Notes: generated by a model not told the origin, from the letters alone. Shown: positions 30,474 through 39,210, counted from the stretch's first letter. The stretch: DNA of 64,000 nt from JBBRHQ01 sp963738305 (GCA_963738305.1 CAVTVU010000003.1:127368-191367), one strand, 5' to 3'. Program-made: numbers and translations.

Positions 30474-31787
30474 GTGCGGCGCCGCCTGCTCCCGATCCTG
30501 GCCGGTGCGGTGCTGGCCGCTTCCTTCCTGGCGCAACCCGCCGGCGCGAGGCCGCGGCCGGGAACGCTGGACAGGAGCTTCGGTAGCGGCAAGGCCCCCT
30601 CGTTAGGGGTGATCGGGGGCGGCATCTTCGGGAATGGGGTGGAGGACTTCGCCGGACTCGCGTTGACTCCGGCTGGGCGTATCGTCCTCGCCGGGGACAC
30701 GGACACCGGGACCGATCTCGACTACGCGCTGGCGGCCCTTCGACCCAACGGAAGGTTCGACTCAGGCTTCGGCGACCCTCCCGATCACGTGGTCGTGGAC
30801 GGGATCTCCGGCGACGACCTGGTCAACGCCGTGGCATCTGCACCGGGCGGCCGCATCTACATCGCCGCCCGCAGCACCTCCGGGATGGATCGGTTCGGCA
30901 TCGCCAGGTTCACTGCCAGCGGCGCCAAGGACGCCGGGTTCGGCGGCGGCACGACCACCACGACGATCGGCAACGACGCCGAACCGCGCGCGATCGCCGT
31001 GCAGAAGGATGGCAAGCCGGTGGTCGCTGGACGCGCGAACATCGGCGGCGTCAGCCAGATCGCCGTCGTCCGCTATCTGACGAGCGGTCTGCCCGATCCG
31101 GCCTTCGATGGCGACGGGATCGTGACGACGAAGATCGGCAAGGATGCGGAGGCCCTCGACGTCGATGTCGCCCGCGACGGGCGGATCGTCGTCGCGGGCA
31201 CTGACGTCCGCCCCAACAACACGAGCGAGGCCGTGATCCTCCGCTTCCGGCCAAACGGGTCGCTCGACCCGAGCTTTGGGAATGACGGGATCGCACGGCT
31301 GCGGATCGGAAACCGGGCAGCCGCGCTCGCCCTGGAGGTCGGCGCCAGGGGCAAGATCGTGGTCGCCGGACTGGGCGGCAACACACAGCGGCCATTCGTG
31401 GCGGGGCTCACGGCTAGTGGAAGACGGGACCACTCCTTCGCCGGCCGCGACGGCTTGCTCAGGTCGAGCTTTCATCAAGGCTTCGCCTTCATCACGGACC
31501 TCGCCCTGCAGCGCAACGGCAAGATCGTCCTTGCCGGGGTCGGCGGCGACGTGCCGGGGGTGATCGGAGGGACCCTGGTCGCCAGGCTGCGGGGCAACGG
31601 CGCGCTCGACCGGCGCTTCGGGAATCGCGGCGCGCGGCTGTTCCTGCTCGGCGGGACCGGGAACTCCTTCGCCAGGCTCGCGATCCTCCCCGGCGGCAAG
31701 ATCCTCGTCGCCGGCAAGCTGGCCATCTTCCCCGACACGACCGGCTTCTTCGCGGCGCGCCTCTTCGGCGACCCGGTGCGGCGCTAG
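30474..31787 (+). CDS. Secreted delta-60-repeat protein, copy 2
   Basis: A 437-aa paralogue of the preceding protein. GTG at 30474 opens a signal peptide (RRRLLPILAGAVLAASFLAQ, then PAGA). The mature part begins PGTLDRSFGSG and repeats the pattern KDGKPVVAGRANIGG...VRYLTSGLPDPAFDGDG. The same repeat number and similar ends indicate a tandem duplication, now well diverged. The gene is probably co-transcribed with copy 1. Function is unknown. Confidence 0.85.
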   Translation: MRRRLLPILAGAVLAASFLAQPAGARPRPGTLDRSFGSGKAPSLGVIGGGIFGNGVEDFAGLALTPAGRIVLAGDTDTGTDLDYALAALRPNGRFDSGFGDPPDHVVVDGISGDDLVNAVASAPGGRIYIAARSTSGMDRFGIARFTASGAKDAGFGGGTTTTTIGNDAEPRAIAVQKDGKPVVAGRANIGGVSQIAVVRYLTSGLPDPAFDGDGIVTTKIGKDAEALDVDVARDGRIVVAGTDVRPNNTSEAVILRFRPNGSLDPSFGNDGIARLRIGNRAAALALEVGARGKIVVAGLGGNTQRPFVAGLTASGRRDHSFAGRDGLLRSSFHQGFAFITDLALQRNGKIVLAGVGGDVPGVIGGTLVARLRGNGALDRRFGNRGARLFLLGGTGNSFARLAILPGGKILVAGKLAIFPDTTGFFAARLFGDPVRR

Positions 31788-31819
31788 CGGGCTCGAGGCG
31801 CGTCGGATCGACCGGCGGC

Positions 31820-32575
31820 TCAGTACCTCTCGGCTGCAGCCTCAAGCGTCGCTCGCAGGCTCGCGTCCCGCAGGGGCTCGGCGTGCCCGGCGCAGACCGT
31901 GGCCGGGTCGAGCGCCGCCAGCTTGCGCAGCGAGTCCTTGGCTCGCTGGTGATTCCAGGCGAACGCGGGGTGGGGGACTGTGGCCTCGCCGGGGGGAAGC
32001 GGCCGCAGCCGGGCGGAGTCGACGAAGTAGACGGTGTCGCTGACGATCGCCAGGCGGTCGGACTCGCGCCAGAGGCCGATCAGGCCGGGGGCGTGACCGG
32101 GGAAGTCGATCACCTTGAAGCCCGCCACCTCGTCTCCCTCGGAGACGATGCCGTCGATCTGCACCGCGCCTCCGTCCCAGCGCTTCAGCAGGGTCGGGTA
32201 GATCCGGCGGATCGGCGCGACCTCGATCTGGGAGAGGTCCATGTAGGCGGGGATCGCGGCATCGCCCTCGGCGTCGGCGACCTCGTCGGGATGGCAGAAG
32301 ACCGGCACTCCCATCGCCGCGGCGGTGCCGCGGTGGTCGGCATGGGCGTGCCCGAGGACGATCCGCTTGATCGGCCCCAGCCTCTCGGCGGCGGCCCGGT
32401 TGGCCTTGACCATCCCCCGCGTCCCGGCGTCGAACTGGACGACTCCGCCGTCCTCGGCGAGGAAGTAGATGTTCATCCCGTGCCGGATGTCGCCGCGCAG
32501 GAGCCAGACGTCGTCGGCGACCTTTTCGAGGGTCGGGCGCCAGGGCGCTCTGCCGAGCAGTCTCTCTTCTGACAT
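31820..32575 (-). CDS. Metallo-beta-lactamase-fold hydrolase
   Basis: A 251-aa cytoplasmic zinc hydrolase. The metal motif is GHAHADHRG at about residue 75, followed by a DFPGHAPGLIGLW histidine, an Asp in VSDTVYF and a final histidine in CAGHAEPL. These are the expected glyoxalase II-like ligands. The N-terminal VADDVWLLRG is typical of the group. It converges with the delta-60 gene at 33 bp. The substrate cannot be told from the sequence. Confidence 0.88.
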   Translation of the reverse strand: MSEERLLGRAPWRPTLEKVADDVWLLRGDIRHGMNIYFLAEDGGVVQFDAGTRGMVKANRAAAERLGPIKRIVLGHAHADHRGTAAAMGVPVFCHPDEVADAEGDAAIPAYMDLSQIEVAPIRRIYPTLLKRWDGGAVQIDGIVSEGDEVAGFKVIDFPGHAPGLIGLWRESDRLAIVSDTVYFVDSARLRPLPPGEATVPHPAFAWNHQRAKDSLRKLAALDPATVCAGHAEPLRDASLRATLEAAAERY

Positions 32576-32652
32576 GGCTTCCTTCCAGCGAGTTGCCGAG
32601 CGCGGGCAGTCTATTCCGCGGGGGACGCTCCCGCCCTCTCTAGGCTTGCGCC

Positions 32653-32802
32653 ATGCCGACGATCTGGAAAGTGGGGATGGCGGTCCTCGTGGCTTGCCTG
32701 CTCGCTTCGATCGTGATCGGCACGGTGCGCCTCGCCACCACCCAGACCGAGATCCTCGGCGCCGGCTTCAAGAGCTGGCACGGGACTCGCTTCCCGCGTT
32801 AG
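32653..32802 (+). CDS. Small single-pass membrane protein
   Basis: A 49-aa ORF from ATG 32653. A short basic N-terminus (MPTIWKVG) is followed by one strong membrane helix (MAVLVACLLASIVIGTV) and a polar tail ending HGTRFPR. It lies 43 bp ahead of the UspA gene and diverges from the MBL gene. Coding status rests on the clean hydrophobic profile and the fit into an otherwise empty gap. Function is unknown. Confidence 0.45.
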   Translation: MPTIWKVGMAVLVACLLASIVIGTVRLATTQTEILGAGFKSWHGTRFPR

Positions 32803-32845
32803 TATCCGCCCCGCTCGAGGCACTCACGAAGGAGGGAAGGGCGAA

Positions 32846-33292
32846 GTGTTCGACCGCATCGTGGTTGGAACCGATGGCTCTGACACCGCGAGCGAGGCGG
32901 TGCGCCAGGCATCGGAGCTGGCGAAGATGACGGGTGGCCGGCTCGACGTCGTCAGCGCCTTCGAGCCGGTGCCGCGGCGCCGGGTGGAGGAGGAGCAGGG
33001 AGGCGCCCCGGGCGACGTCCAGCACTCCTTCCACGAGCGCGAGGACGTCAACATCATCCTCGACCGAGCCGCCGCCGCCGCCAAGGGCGACGGGGTCGGG
33101 GATGTCGCCACCCATGCCCGCGAGGGAGACCCCGCCGACGCGATCCTCGACGTCGCCGAGGAGGTCAAGGCCGACCTGATAGTCGTCGGCAACAAGGGCA
33201 TGACGGGTGCCCGCCGCTTCCTGCTCGGGAGCGTGCCGAACAAGGTCTCCCATCACGCGCCCTGCAGCGTGATCATCGTCCGCACCACGTAG
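32846..33292 (+). CDS. Universal stress protein, UspA family
   Basis: A 148-aa single Usp domain beginning RIVVGTDGSDTASEAVRQA. The ATP-binding loop is visible as VVGNKGMTGARRFLLGSVPNKVSHHA, that is G-2X-G-9X-G(S), so it is the nucleotide-binding type. GTG at 32846 is preceded by GGAGGGAAG. The stop codon lies inside a 125-bp inverted repeat. Confidence 0.9.
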   Translation: MFDRIVVGTDGSDTASEAVRQASELAKMTGGRLDVVSAFEPVPRRRVEEEQGGAPGDVQHSFHEREDVNIILDRAAAAAKGDGVGDVATHAREGDPADAILDVAEEVKADLIVVGNKGMTGARRFLLGSVPNKVSHHAPCSVIIVRTT

Positions 33293-33411
33293 CGGTCTGG
33301 CCCGCGGGTCCTGTCACGGGATGGGACCCACCATTTGCCTGTGCTCGGCTAACACGTGCTCGGCAAATGGGTCCTCCCATCCCGTGCCACCCGCGGGAGG
33401 GACCGCTACGT
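33287..33411. repeat. 125-bp imperfect inverted repeat between convergent genes
   Basis: The left half starts ACGTAGCGGTC and continues through CCCGCGGGT, CACGGGATGGGA and ATTTGCC. The right half is the reverse complement in the same order, ending GACCGCTACGT. Small bulges separate the paired blocks, and a loop of about 22 bp holds a GTGCTCGG direct repeat. It covers the UspA stop codon and precedes the end of the subtilisin gene. It is far larger than a normal terminator; a small non-autonomous element or a double terminator are both possible. Confidence 0.75.
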
Positions 33412-33414
33412 CAT

Positions 33415-33468
33415 CCGGCTCTGATCTAGCCGGCCGGATTTCCGGCTCTGATCTAGTCGGTCGGGGTC
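33415..33468. repeat. 27-bp tandem duplication at the end of the subtilisin gene
   Basis: CCGGCTCTGATCTAG occurs at 33415 and again at 33442, in two 27-bp units that differ at a few positions. The stop codon of the subtilisin gene lies in the second unit, and the first holds a redundant stop-like copy. It abuts the large inverted repeat. Confidence 0.7.
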
Positions 33469-34835
33469 TCCGGATCGGTGGCGGCTGCGGCGTCGATCAG
33501 GCCGGCTCCGTAGCCCGGGTCCCAGCCGGTCGGGCCGAGGTCGCGGGCGGTCGCCTTCAGCCTCCGGGCGACCTGCCATGGGGCGGGGTCGGGGCCGAGG
33601 ATGCCGCTGGCGAGCACCATCGCCGCGACCCCGCTGACGTGGGCCGCGGCCATCGACGTGCCGACGTAGTTCCTCGGCAACCCGAAGGAAAGCGGGTTGC
33701 TCCTGCGCAGAGTGACCTGGAAGATCGGCCGCGAGCCGCGGGCGGCGCAACCGGGCGGGGGGCCGCCACCGCCGGGAGCTGCCAGGTCAATGTCGTGCCC
33801 GGTCAGCGAGTAGCTGCCGAGGCAGGCTCCCTCGGTCGTGCCGGCGACCCCGATCACCTTGGGCAGCGTGGCCGGCGCCGCGACGCAGGCCTCCGAGCCG
33901 CGGTTGCCTACGGAGGCGACCAGCACCGCGCCCTTACGGTGCGCGTAGCGGAGCGCCGCGGTGACCGGCTTGACTTTCGCGTGGCACGCGAAGTTGAAGC
34001 TCATGTTGATCACGTCGGCGTGGTGGCCGGCCGCGAAGCGGATCCCGCGGGCGATGTCGTCGGACTGGCCGCGGCCGTATCGGTTCAGCACCCGCACCGG
34101 GATCAGCGTCGCCTTCGAGGCGAGGCCGGTGAGGCCGATTCCGTTGTTGGTCCGCTCGCCGATCGTTCCGGCGATGTGGGTCCCGTGGCCGTTCTCGTCG
34201 AGGGCGATGGGGTCGTTCTTGACGAAGTCATAGCCCCTGGCGAACTGCTTGCGGGCGAAGTCGGGGCTGCGGCGGAACCGGGTCTTCCCGGAGCGGTAGG
34301 AGCGGTATGCGATGCCGGTGTCGAGGACCGCGATTCGGACCCCGGCGGCTCCGCCATGGCCGGCGTTGCGCAGGTTGCGCCAGGCGCCAAGCGCGTCGAT
34401 GCCGCCGCGCGACTGGGCCTCGGCCTTGACGGCCTGAGGATCGCAGAGCGAGCCGCAGGGGAGGAAGTTCCACTGCTTGCGCACCCAGCCGCCGCGCGGG
34501 CCATGCACGCCCGGGGAGGTGCCGGGGTCGTTGGGGAGGAAGGCGGAGGCCGTCGCGATGTAGTTGGGGACGGCGTAGTCGACGTGCGGATTGCGGCGCA
34601 GGGCGGCGCTGGCGGCGCCGACACCGAGGCCTTGGGGCAGCTCGACGGCCCGCCCGACGTTCTGGCCATCGAACTTGACCACGACCTGGCCGGGAGCGTA
34701 GGCGGGGGCCGCGTCAGCGCTGGCGCCGGCAGCCGGCGGCGCAGCGGACGGCGTTTCCGCGCTCGCCTGGGCCGGCAGGGCTGCGGGAGCAGCCGGCAGC
34801 ATCAGCGCCGCGATCGTGATCAATAGTCGTCTCAT
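33453..34835 (-). CDS. Secreted S8-family (subtilisin-like) serine protease
   Basis: A 460-aa exported protease. The signal peptide is RRLLITIAALMLPAAPAAL, ending near QASA. An inhibitor-like prodomain follows (PGQVVVKFDG...HVDYAVPNYIATA). The triad is visible: Asp in RIAVLDTGIA, His in NGHGTHIAGTI and Ser in YVGTSMAAAHVSGVAAMVL. There is no C-terminal anchor, so the mature enzyme is probably released. It diverges from tadA. Confidence 0.95.
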   Translation of the reverse strand: MRRLLITIAALMLPAAPAALPAQASAETPSAAPPAAGASADAAPAYAPGQVVVKFDGQNVGRAVELPQGLGVGAASAALRRNPHVDYAVPNYIATASAFLPNDPGTSPGVHGPRGGWVRKQWNFLPCGSLCDPQAVKAEAQSRGGIDALGAWRNLRNAGHGGAAGVRIAVLDTGIAYRSYRSGKTRFRRSPDFARKQFARGYDFVKNDPIALDENGHGTHIAGTIGERTNNGIGLTGLASKATLIPVRVLNRYGRGQSDDIARGIRFAAGHHADVINMSFNFACHAKVKPVTAALRYAHRKGAVLVASVGNRGSEACVAAPATLPKVIGVAGTTEGACLGSYSLTGHDIDLAAPGGGGPPPGCAARGSRPIFQVTLRRSNPLSFGLPRNYVGTSMAAAHVSGVAAMVLASGILGPDPAPWQVARRLKATARDLGPTGWDPGYGAGLIDAAAATDPETPTD

Positions 34836-34954
34836 CTCGGGCTTGCCCCCAGGTCGAACCCTGCTCGCCGGACCGGCCAGGCTTCTTACCTAACACTCCG
34901 GTCGCGACGAAGTTGCCCGGCCGCCGCGTCTGCGAGGCGGCATAGTCTCGTGCC

Positions 34955-35428
34955 GTGGAAACGGCAAGCCAGGCTCCGCGGGTCCCCGACGAGGAGATGA
35001 TGCGGCTTGCGATCGGCCAGGCGATCGAGGCCCAGCGCCAGGGCGACGTGCCGATCGGCGCGGTGATCGCCGCCGAGGGGCAGCCGATCGCCCTGGCCGG
35101 CAACGAGCGCGAGCTGCGCGGCGATGCCACCGCCCACGCCGAGCTGCTGGCGATCCGGGCCGCCTCGGAGGTGCTGGGAGGCTGGAGGCTGCCGCTTACG
35201 ACCCTTTACGTGACGCTCGAGCCCTGCGCGATGTGCGCGGGGGCGATCGTGCTCGCTCGCGTGCCCGAGGTCGTCTTTGGCGCCTGGGACCCGAAGGCGG
35301 GTGCGGCGGGGAGCGTCCTGGACGTGCTGGGCGAGCCGGCGCTCAACCACCGCCCGGCGGTGACCGGTGGCGTCCTGGCGGAGGAGTGCGCGGGCCTGCT
35401 TCAGCGCTTCTTCGCCGACCGCCGCTGA
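34955..35428 (+). CDS. tadA: tRNA adenosine(34) deaminase
   Basis: Converts A34 to inosine in tRNA-Arg(ACG). The 157-aa protein has the zinc/catalytic motif HAELLAIR and the second zinc motif PCAMCAGAI, plus QGDVPIGAVI near the start. GTG at 34955 gives a normal N-terminus. It is followed 84 bp later by tRNA-Ser(GGA), a common type of neighbour for tadA in this kind of genome. Confidence 0.95.
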   Translation: METASQAPRVPDEEMMRLAIGQAIEAQRQGDVPIGAVIAAEGQPIALAGNERELRGDATAHAELLAIRAASEVLGGWRLPLTTLYVTLEPCAMCAGAIVLARVPEVVFGAWDPKAGAAGSVLDVLGEPALNHRPAVTGGVLAEECAGLLQRFFADRR

Positions 35429-35512
35429 CAAGCAAACGTGTCAAGGGTCGCGTCCGGCCCTCTGATTGGCCGGAAGCGACCCACGCATTCGGCGGCTACG
35501 CTTGAGGCGCCC

Positions 35513-35601
35513 GGAGAGGTGTCCGAGTGGCTTAAGGAGCGCGACTGGAAATCGCGTGGGCGGAATCTTCTGCCTCGTGGGTTCGAATCCCACCCTCTCC
35601 G
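35513..35601 (+). tRNA. tRNA-Ser(GGA)
   Basis: An 89-nt class II tRNA. The acceptor stem GGAGAGG pairs with CCTCTCC and the discriminator is G. The anticodon arm reads GCGACT-GGA-AATCGC, giving anticodon GGA. A long variable arm and the T arm GTGGGTTCGAATCCCAC are present. No CCA is encoded. Confidence 0.97.
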
Positions 35602-35605
35602 CTCC

Positions 35606-35626
35606 TGCCGGGTCCTCAGCCCGGCA
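35606..35626 (+). terminator. Hairpin after tRNA-Ser(GGA)
   Basis: TGCCGGG-TCCTCAG-CCCGGCA is a perfect 7-bp stem with a 7-nt loop, five bases after the tRNA. There is no T tract, so termination is plausible but not certain. Confidence 0.4.
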
Positions 35627-35738
35627 GAGCCGGCCGGGCAGCCCTGGGCAAGCCCCTGGGCGGGCGTTGTCGCTTAGGCGCGGGAGATGACCCAAATAGG
35701 CCATCTCACGGGCGCTTCGGGCCGCCACCATCTCCACC

Positions 35739-36686
35739 ATGCCCCAACCGTCGCGTCTCGATCCCGCTATGCGGGAGCTAAACGCGACAGTTCGGGTGAG
35801 CCGGCTCGCTGAGAGGCAGGACGGGGTGGTATCGAAGGGTCAGCTCGAGAGATGCGGCGTGAGTCGGAGCGGGATCACTCGCTGGATCCGTCAATCCAGG
35901 CTCCACCGCATTCACCCGGCCGTCTACGCCGTCGGGCATTGCTCTGTGTCTGACCGCGATCGCCTCTTCGCTGCCCTTCTGTACGCCTGTCCAAGCAATT
36001 CGCCGGACGCGCCGGATCCGCTCGTTGCGCTAAGCCACCTGACGGCCGCGGTCTGGTGGGGCCTAGCAAGCGATCCGAGCGGTCCGATCGAGGTCAGCGC
36101 TCGTGGGCGCGCCAGGACAATCCCCGGCGTCCGCGTCCATCACCCTCGCCGGCTCAATGCCGTCCACCACCGCGGCTTGCCCGTGACCACGGTCGCCCGG
36201 ACCCTCCTAGACGTCGCCCCCCACCTGCCGTTCCACCGTCTGCGCCGCCTGGTCGCCGAGGCCGACTACCAGCAACGCCTCGACCCGGCGAGGGTCGGAG
36301 CCCAACTTGGCCAGGGCCGGCACGGCAGTGCGGCACTCCGCCGAGCCCTCACTACCCACCTCCCGCGCCTCGCCCGAACCCTCAGCGCCCTCGAGGAGCG
36401 CTTCCTCTCCCTGTGCGAGGCCCACGCCATCCCGCTGCCCGAGGTCAATGTCACCGTCGCCGGCCTAATGGTCGACGCTCTCTGGCGCCGGCAGCGTGTC
36501 ATCGTCGAGCTCGACGGCGCCCGGGCCCACGCCACGGCGGCGGCGATGCAGCGGGATCGCGACCGGGACCTCACCCTCAGGACCGCCGGCTACGAAGTCC
36601 GCCGCTACACCTGGCAACAGGTAACCGAACAGTCGGAGGCCGTCGCCGCCGACCTGCACCATGCCCTTGCCGTAGCGATCATCTAG
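35739..36686 (+). CDS. AbiEi-like / DUF559-type endonuclease-fold protein
   Basis: A 315-aa protein with two parts. The N-terminus is a winged-helix-like segment (LAERQDGVVSKGQLERCGVS, then RLHRIHPAVYAVG) of the AbiEi antitoxin type. The C-terminus has a Vsr/DUF559-like nuclease fold: VDALWRRQRVIVELDGARAH, then QRDRDRDLTLRTAGYEVRRY. This combination is common in Solirubrobacterales-type genomes in many copies and its job is unknown. It sits between two tRNA-Ser genes. ATG 35739 is used; ATG 35769 is also possible. Confidence 0.75.
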   Translation: MPQPSRLDPAMRELNATVRVSRLAERQDGVVSKGQLERCGVSRSGITRWIRQSRLHRIHPAVYAVGHCSVSDRDRLFAALLYACPSNSPDAPDPLVALSHLTAAVWWGLASDPSGPIEVSARGRARTIPGVRVHHPRRLNAVHHRGLPVTTVARTLLDVAPHLPFHRLRRLVAEADYQQRLDPARVGAQLGQGRHGSAALRRALTTHLPRLARTLSALEERFLSLCEAHAIPLPEVNVTVAGLMVDALWRRQRVIVELDGARAHATAAAMQRDRDRDLTLRTAGYEVRRYTWQQVTEQSEAVAADLHHALAVAII

Positions 36687-36704
36687 CCTCTCCCGCGACT
36701 CCCC

Positions 36705-36793
36705 GGAGGGGTGCCGGAGTGGTTGAACGGGGCGGTCTCGAAAACCGTTGTGGGCCTTCGGGTCTACCGTGGGTTCGAATCCCACCCCCTCCG
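36705..36793 (+). tRNA. tRNA-Ser(CGA), integration target
   Basis: An 89-nt tRNA with acceptor GGAGGGG pairing CCCCTCC, discriminator G, anticodon CGA in GCGGTCT-CGA-AAACCG, a long variable arm and T arm GTGGGTTCGAATCCCAC. Its last 66 bases recur exactly 2.9 kb downstream, and diverged versions recur at 47.2 and 56.7 kb, so its 3' half is an attachment site. Confidence 0.97.
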
Positions 36794-36795
36794 CT
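36728..36795 (+). repeat. attL-type direct repeat (3' part of tRNA-Ser CGA)
   Basis: These 68 bases, from the anticodon stem to two bases past the tRNA end, are identical to 39664-39731. The pair brackets 2.9 kb that starts with an integrase stump, which is the normal layout of an element integrated in a tRNA 3' end. Confidence 0.85.
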
Positions 36796-36849
36796 TTGTA
36801 GAGCCGAAAACCGGACGTTGGACAGCGAGCGATCGCTGCAGGCCATCGG

Positions 36850-37134
36850 CGCCGCACCGCGTCCGGGGTCGAGATCTCGCTCCGCAAGGCCCAGGGCCTC
36901 GCTGATCCGAAGCCCCGCGCGCCACAGGACGACGATCAGCCCTCGCATTCGGGCCCCGTGGACCCCCGGTCCGGCCGCGCGCATGACCGCGACGATCTCC
37001 TCTACCCGCGGCGGGTCGGCCGGGTAGCGGATCCCCTTGTTTCGGGGTGGGCGTCCTGCGTGGTACCCGGGCATCGTGGCCGGTGAGCGCGGCCGGCCGG
37101 CGGCGTCGAGCAGGCGTGCTTCGGTGACGAGCAT
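36850..37134 (-). pseudogene. Tyrosine recombinase fragment, element 1
   Basis: From ATG 37134 about 95 residues match site-specific tyrosine recombinases: KGIRYPADPPRVEEIVAVM and RMRGLIVVLWRAGLRISEAL, where the R of RISEAL is the first catalytic Arg. Similarity stops at GRGA and the frame runs on into the antisense of the tRNA. The other catalytic residues (K, H-x-x-R, H, Y) are missing. It reads toward the tRNA, as the integrase of a tRNA-borne element would. Confidence 0.75.
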
Positions 37135-37532
37135 GGGTCCTCCGTTCGCTGCGGCGTTCCCCGTCGGGAGCGCCTGACAAAACGGTCCACTCCGTCACCT
37201 CGCCCCTGCCTTCGATGCCCAGCACATCCTCTGGAGGTCCGCAATCAACTCGATCATTCGTTCTCCGATCGCTTGCTTTGGGTGGCAACGTTATCCGCGT
37301 GGCCCCTGCGCAGCTCGGACCGCCGCTCGGCCCCGGGCCCAGCGGCTGCCCGCGCGGAAGCGTTGACCGCGGGCGCGGCGCGCTGATCTCACCTATGGCC
37401 GGCACACGTTTCGAACTTCGCCTTGTGGTGCGACTTGGGGGTGACCGAATTCCTGTCACCGTAGGCAATGCCGTACTCGGCCTGGCTCGAGTCGTTGCCC
37501 TGATGGTTGATCACACGAGGGCGGAAGGTCGG
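37135..37532. other. Gene-free stretch in element 1
   Basis: About 400 bp between the integrase stump and the lipoprotein gene. Frames are short and have no recognisable similarity. The segment probably holds the former integrase upstream region. Confidence 0.4.
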
Positions 37533-38564
37533 TCACTCCACGGATACCCACACGGAGCCGCCGAGGTAGCCGATGTCCGTCGGTCCGGTGTCCCTCTCGA
37601 AGTTCCCGAGGGCGACGGACATGCTGAGCTGATTGGTGGATGGGTCGATTGCCAAAAGGCCGGTCTCGGTCGTAACCCAAACCAAGCCACCGCCGAAGCT
37701 GGTACCTCGGAGACGCCCGCCGACAACGATCTTTGCCATGACTTTCAGTGTCTCGGGGTCGATCCGCCAAACCTCGCCGCTTGCGTCGCCGAGCCAGAGT
37801 GATCCGGCCCCGGCTGCGAGGGCAAGCGGCAGAGGACCGGCCGGGACCTCGGCCGTCTCGCCCGATCGCTGATCGATCCGGGTAACGCTGCGCTCTCCCA
37901 ATGCGGTGATCCATACGTAGCGATCATCGACAAGAGGTGGCAGGACGTCGTGGCCAAGTGGGAACCTTCTGATCACCGTCCCTGTGTTGGGGTCAAGGCG
38001 CCAAAGGCTGTGCGGCTCGCTGGGCTCACCGACCCGAGGGACAGTGAGCCAAACCGTTTTCGGCCCGATGCCCAGGAATCCCGCGTCCCGCAGAGCGAAC
38101 AGCGGCTTCGGCCCGAGGGCGAAGGAGTTCTCCGTCTGCCCGGTCGCGCCGTCGAGTCGCGACACCACGTTTCCGTCGCGGGCGAGCCAGAGATCGCGAT
38201 TGTCCGACGCAATGCCGACCACCACCCCTCGGCGGACGGTCCTCGCCTCGTTCGACGACGGCTCGACCCGAGAGAGGGTGCCGTCACCCAGATTGAGGGT
38301 CCAGATCCGGCCCGACGCCACCGCTAGGAGCAAAGGGTCAGGACCGACGGGCACCACCGCCTCCACAGCACCGGTTTCCGCGTCCACCCGCACCACCGTC
38401 GCATGCTCAACCACATGATCGCGGCTCGCGCTCACTTTCGTGATCGTTTCCTGACCGCCGCTCGAGTTGCGGTCAATGGTGCTCTCGCCGGAGCCTCCGC
38501 AGGCGGAAATGAAGCCTATGAGGCAGACAACTGCCACTAGCCTCCAGACGATCCACGGCCGCAT
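37533..38564 (-). CDS. Lipoprotein with YVTN-like beta-propeller
   Basis: A 343-aa predicted lipoprotein. ATG 38564 gives RPWIVWRLVAVVCLIGF followed by lipobox ISAC-GG. The body has repeated propeller blades of the form SRVEPSSNEA, RLDGATGQTE, RLDPNTGTVI, RIDQRSGETA and RIDPETLKVM, each followed by WLG or VWIT-type strands. This resembles virginiamycin B lyase-like or YVTN propellers, but no catalytic residue can be assigned. It is cargo of element 1. Confidence 0.75.
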   Translation of the reverse strand: MRPWIVWRLVAVVCLIGFISACGGSGESTIDRNSSGGQETITKVSASRDHVVEHATVVRVDAETGAVEAVVPVGPDPLLLAVASGRIWTLNLGDGTLSRVEPSSNEARTVRRGVVVGIASDNRDLWLARDGNVVSRLDGATGQTENSFALGPKPLFALRDAGFLGIGPKTVWLTVPRVGEPSEPHSLWRLDPNTGTVIRRFPLGHDVLPPLVDDRYVWITALGERSVTRIDQRSGETAEVPAGPLPLALAAGAGSLWLGDASGEVWRIDPETLKVMAKIVVGGRLRGTSFGGGLVWVTTETGLLAIDPSTNQLSMSVALGNFERDTGPTDIGYLGGSVWVSVE

Positions 38565-38933
38565 GCGGTAGAGCGCCGCCACACGGCAAGTTTGTCACCC
38601 TGAACCACTGCTCGAAGAGGATTCCGGTCATTTATCAGAGGAGAACGACTTCCTCGGCCTCGGCAGCGCCATCAGCAGCCGGACGTGACCACCTGCTGGT
38701 CGCCAATCCGGCCCGAATTGTGCGACGGGTTCGAACCAGCGACCGCCGGTTCCCAAGATTGTCCGTCGTCAACGAGTTAGATCCACGGCTGGCACCACTG
38801 GCGAAGGTGGGGCCAGTTCAGGCCCAGGATTGCCCGCCTGCGCTCCTCGGGCAGACAACGCTGGCGCGTCGTGGCGCGCGACCTTCGCCGAGGACTGCTA
38901 CGAGAATGCCAAGCCACCTGCTGGGTTGCAGAC
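38565..38933. other. Intergenic stretch between lipoprotein and toxin-antitoxin module
   Basis: About 370 bp with no convincing ORF. A TTCGAACCAGCGACC string near 38730 resembles a T-loop but no tRNA folds around it. The right end carries the antitoxin operator. Confidence 0.4.
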
Positions 38934-38951
38934 GTAGACGCCAACGTCTAC
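38934..38951. promoter_or_regulatory. Operator-like palindrome, toxin-antitoxin copy 1
   Basis: GTAGACG-CCAA-CGTCTAC is a perfect 7-bp inverted repeat ending 10 bp before the antitoxin ATG. The second module has the same dyad with a different centre (54743-54760), so the palindrome is conserved even where the surrounding sequence is not. Autoregulation by the antitoxin is the likely role. Confidence 0.65.
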
Positions 38952-38961
38952 AATTCCGTCG

Positions 38962-39210
38962 ATGGATACGACGACGGTCAGAGTTCGGGTCAGCACACGC
39001 GATGCGCTCGCGCGCCTATCTGGGCGGCGCGGGGTAAGCACGGCTGAGTTGCTCGCCGAGCTGGTGGAGCGCCAAGAGCAGGACGAGATCCTCGAGCAGA
39101 TGAATGCCTCCTTCGCCCGTCAGCGGAGCAACCCTGATGCCTGGGCGGCGGAAGAAGCCGAGCGCGAGACCTGGGAGGCGACCCTCATCGACGGCCTGGC
39201 CGAGCTTTGA
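38962..39210 (+). CDS. Antitoxin of a MazEF/PemIK-like module, copy 1
   Basis: An 82-aa protein beginning TTTVRVRVSTRDALARLS, a ribbon-helix-helix-like DNA-binding start, followed by an acidic, Glu-rich tail (EEAERETWEATLIDGLAEL) that would bind the toxin. Its stop overlaps the toxin start by 4 bp (TTGA), the usual coupling. It differs from copy 2 only at residue 58 (SNPDAW against SNSDAW). Confidence 0.85.
   Translation: MDTTTVRVRVSTRDALARLSGRRGVSTAELLAELVERQEQDEILEQMNASFARQRSNPDAWAAEEAERETWEATLIDGLAEL

Noticed and set aside
33321..34826. 501-codon plus-strand frame opposite the subtilisin
   Set aside because: Antisense of a protein with a complete catalytic triad and signal peptide.
36465..36887. 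Minus-strand ORFs reading GVGFEPT or RGWDSNPR near tRNA copies
   Set aside because: These are the well-known spurious translations of tRNA-Ser antisense; they recur at every tRNA fragment.
38725..38760. T-loop-like GGGTTCGAACCAGCG string
   Set aside because: No acceptor, D or anticodon stems can be built around it.
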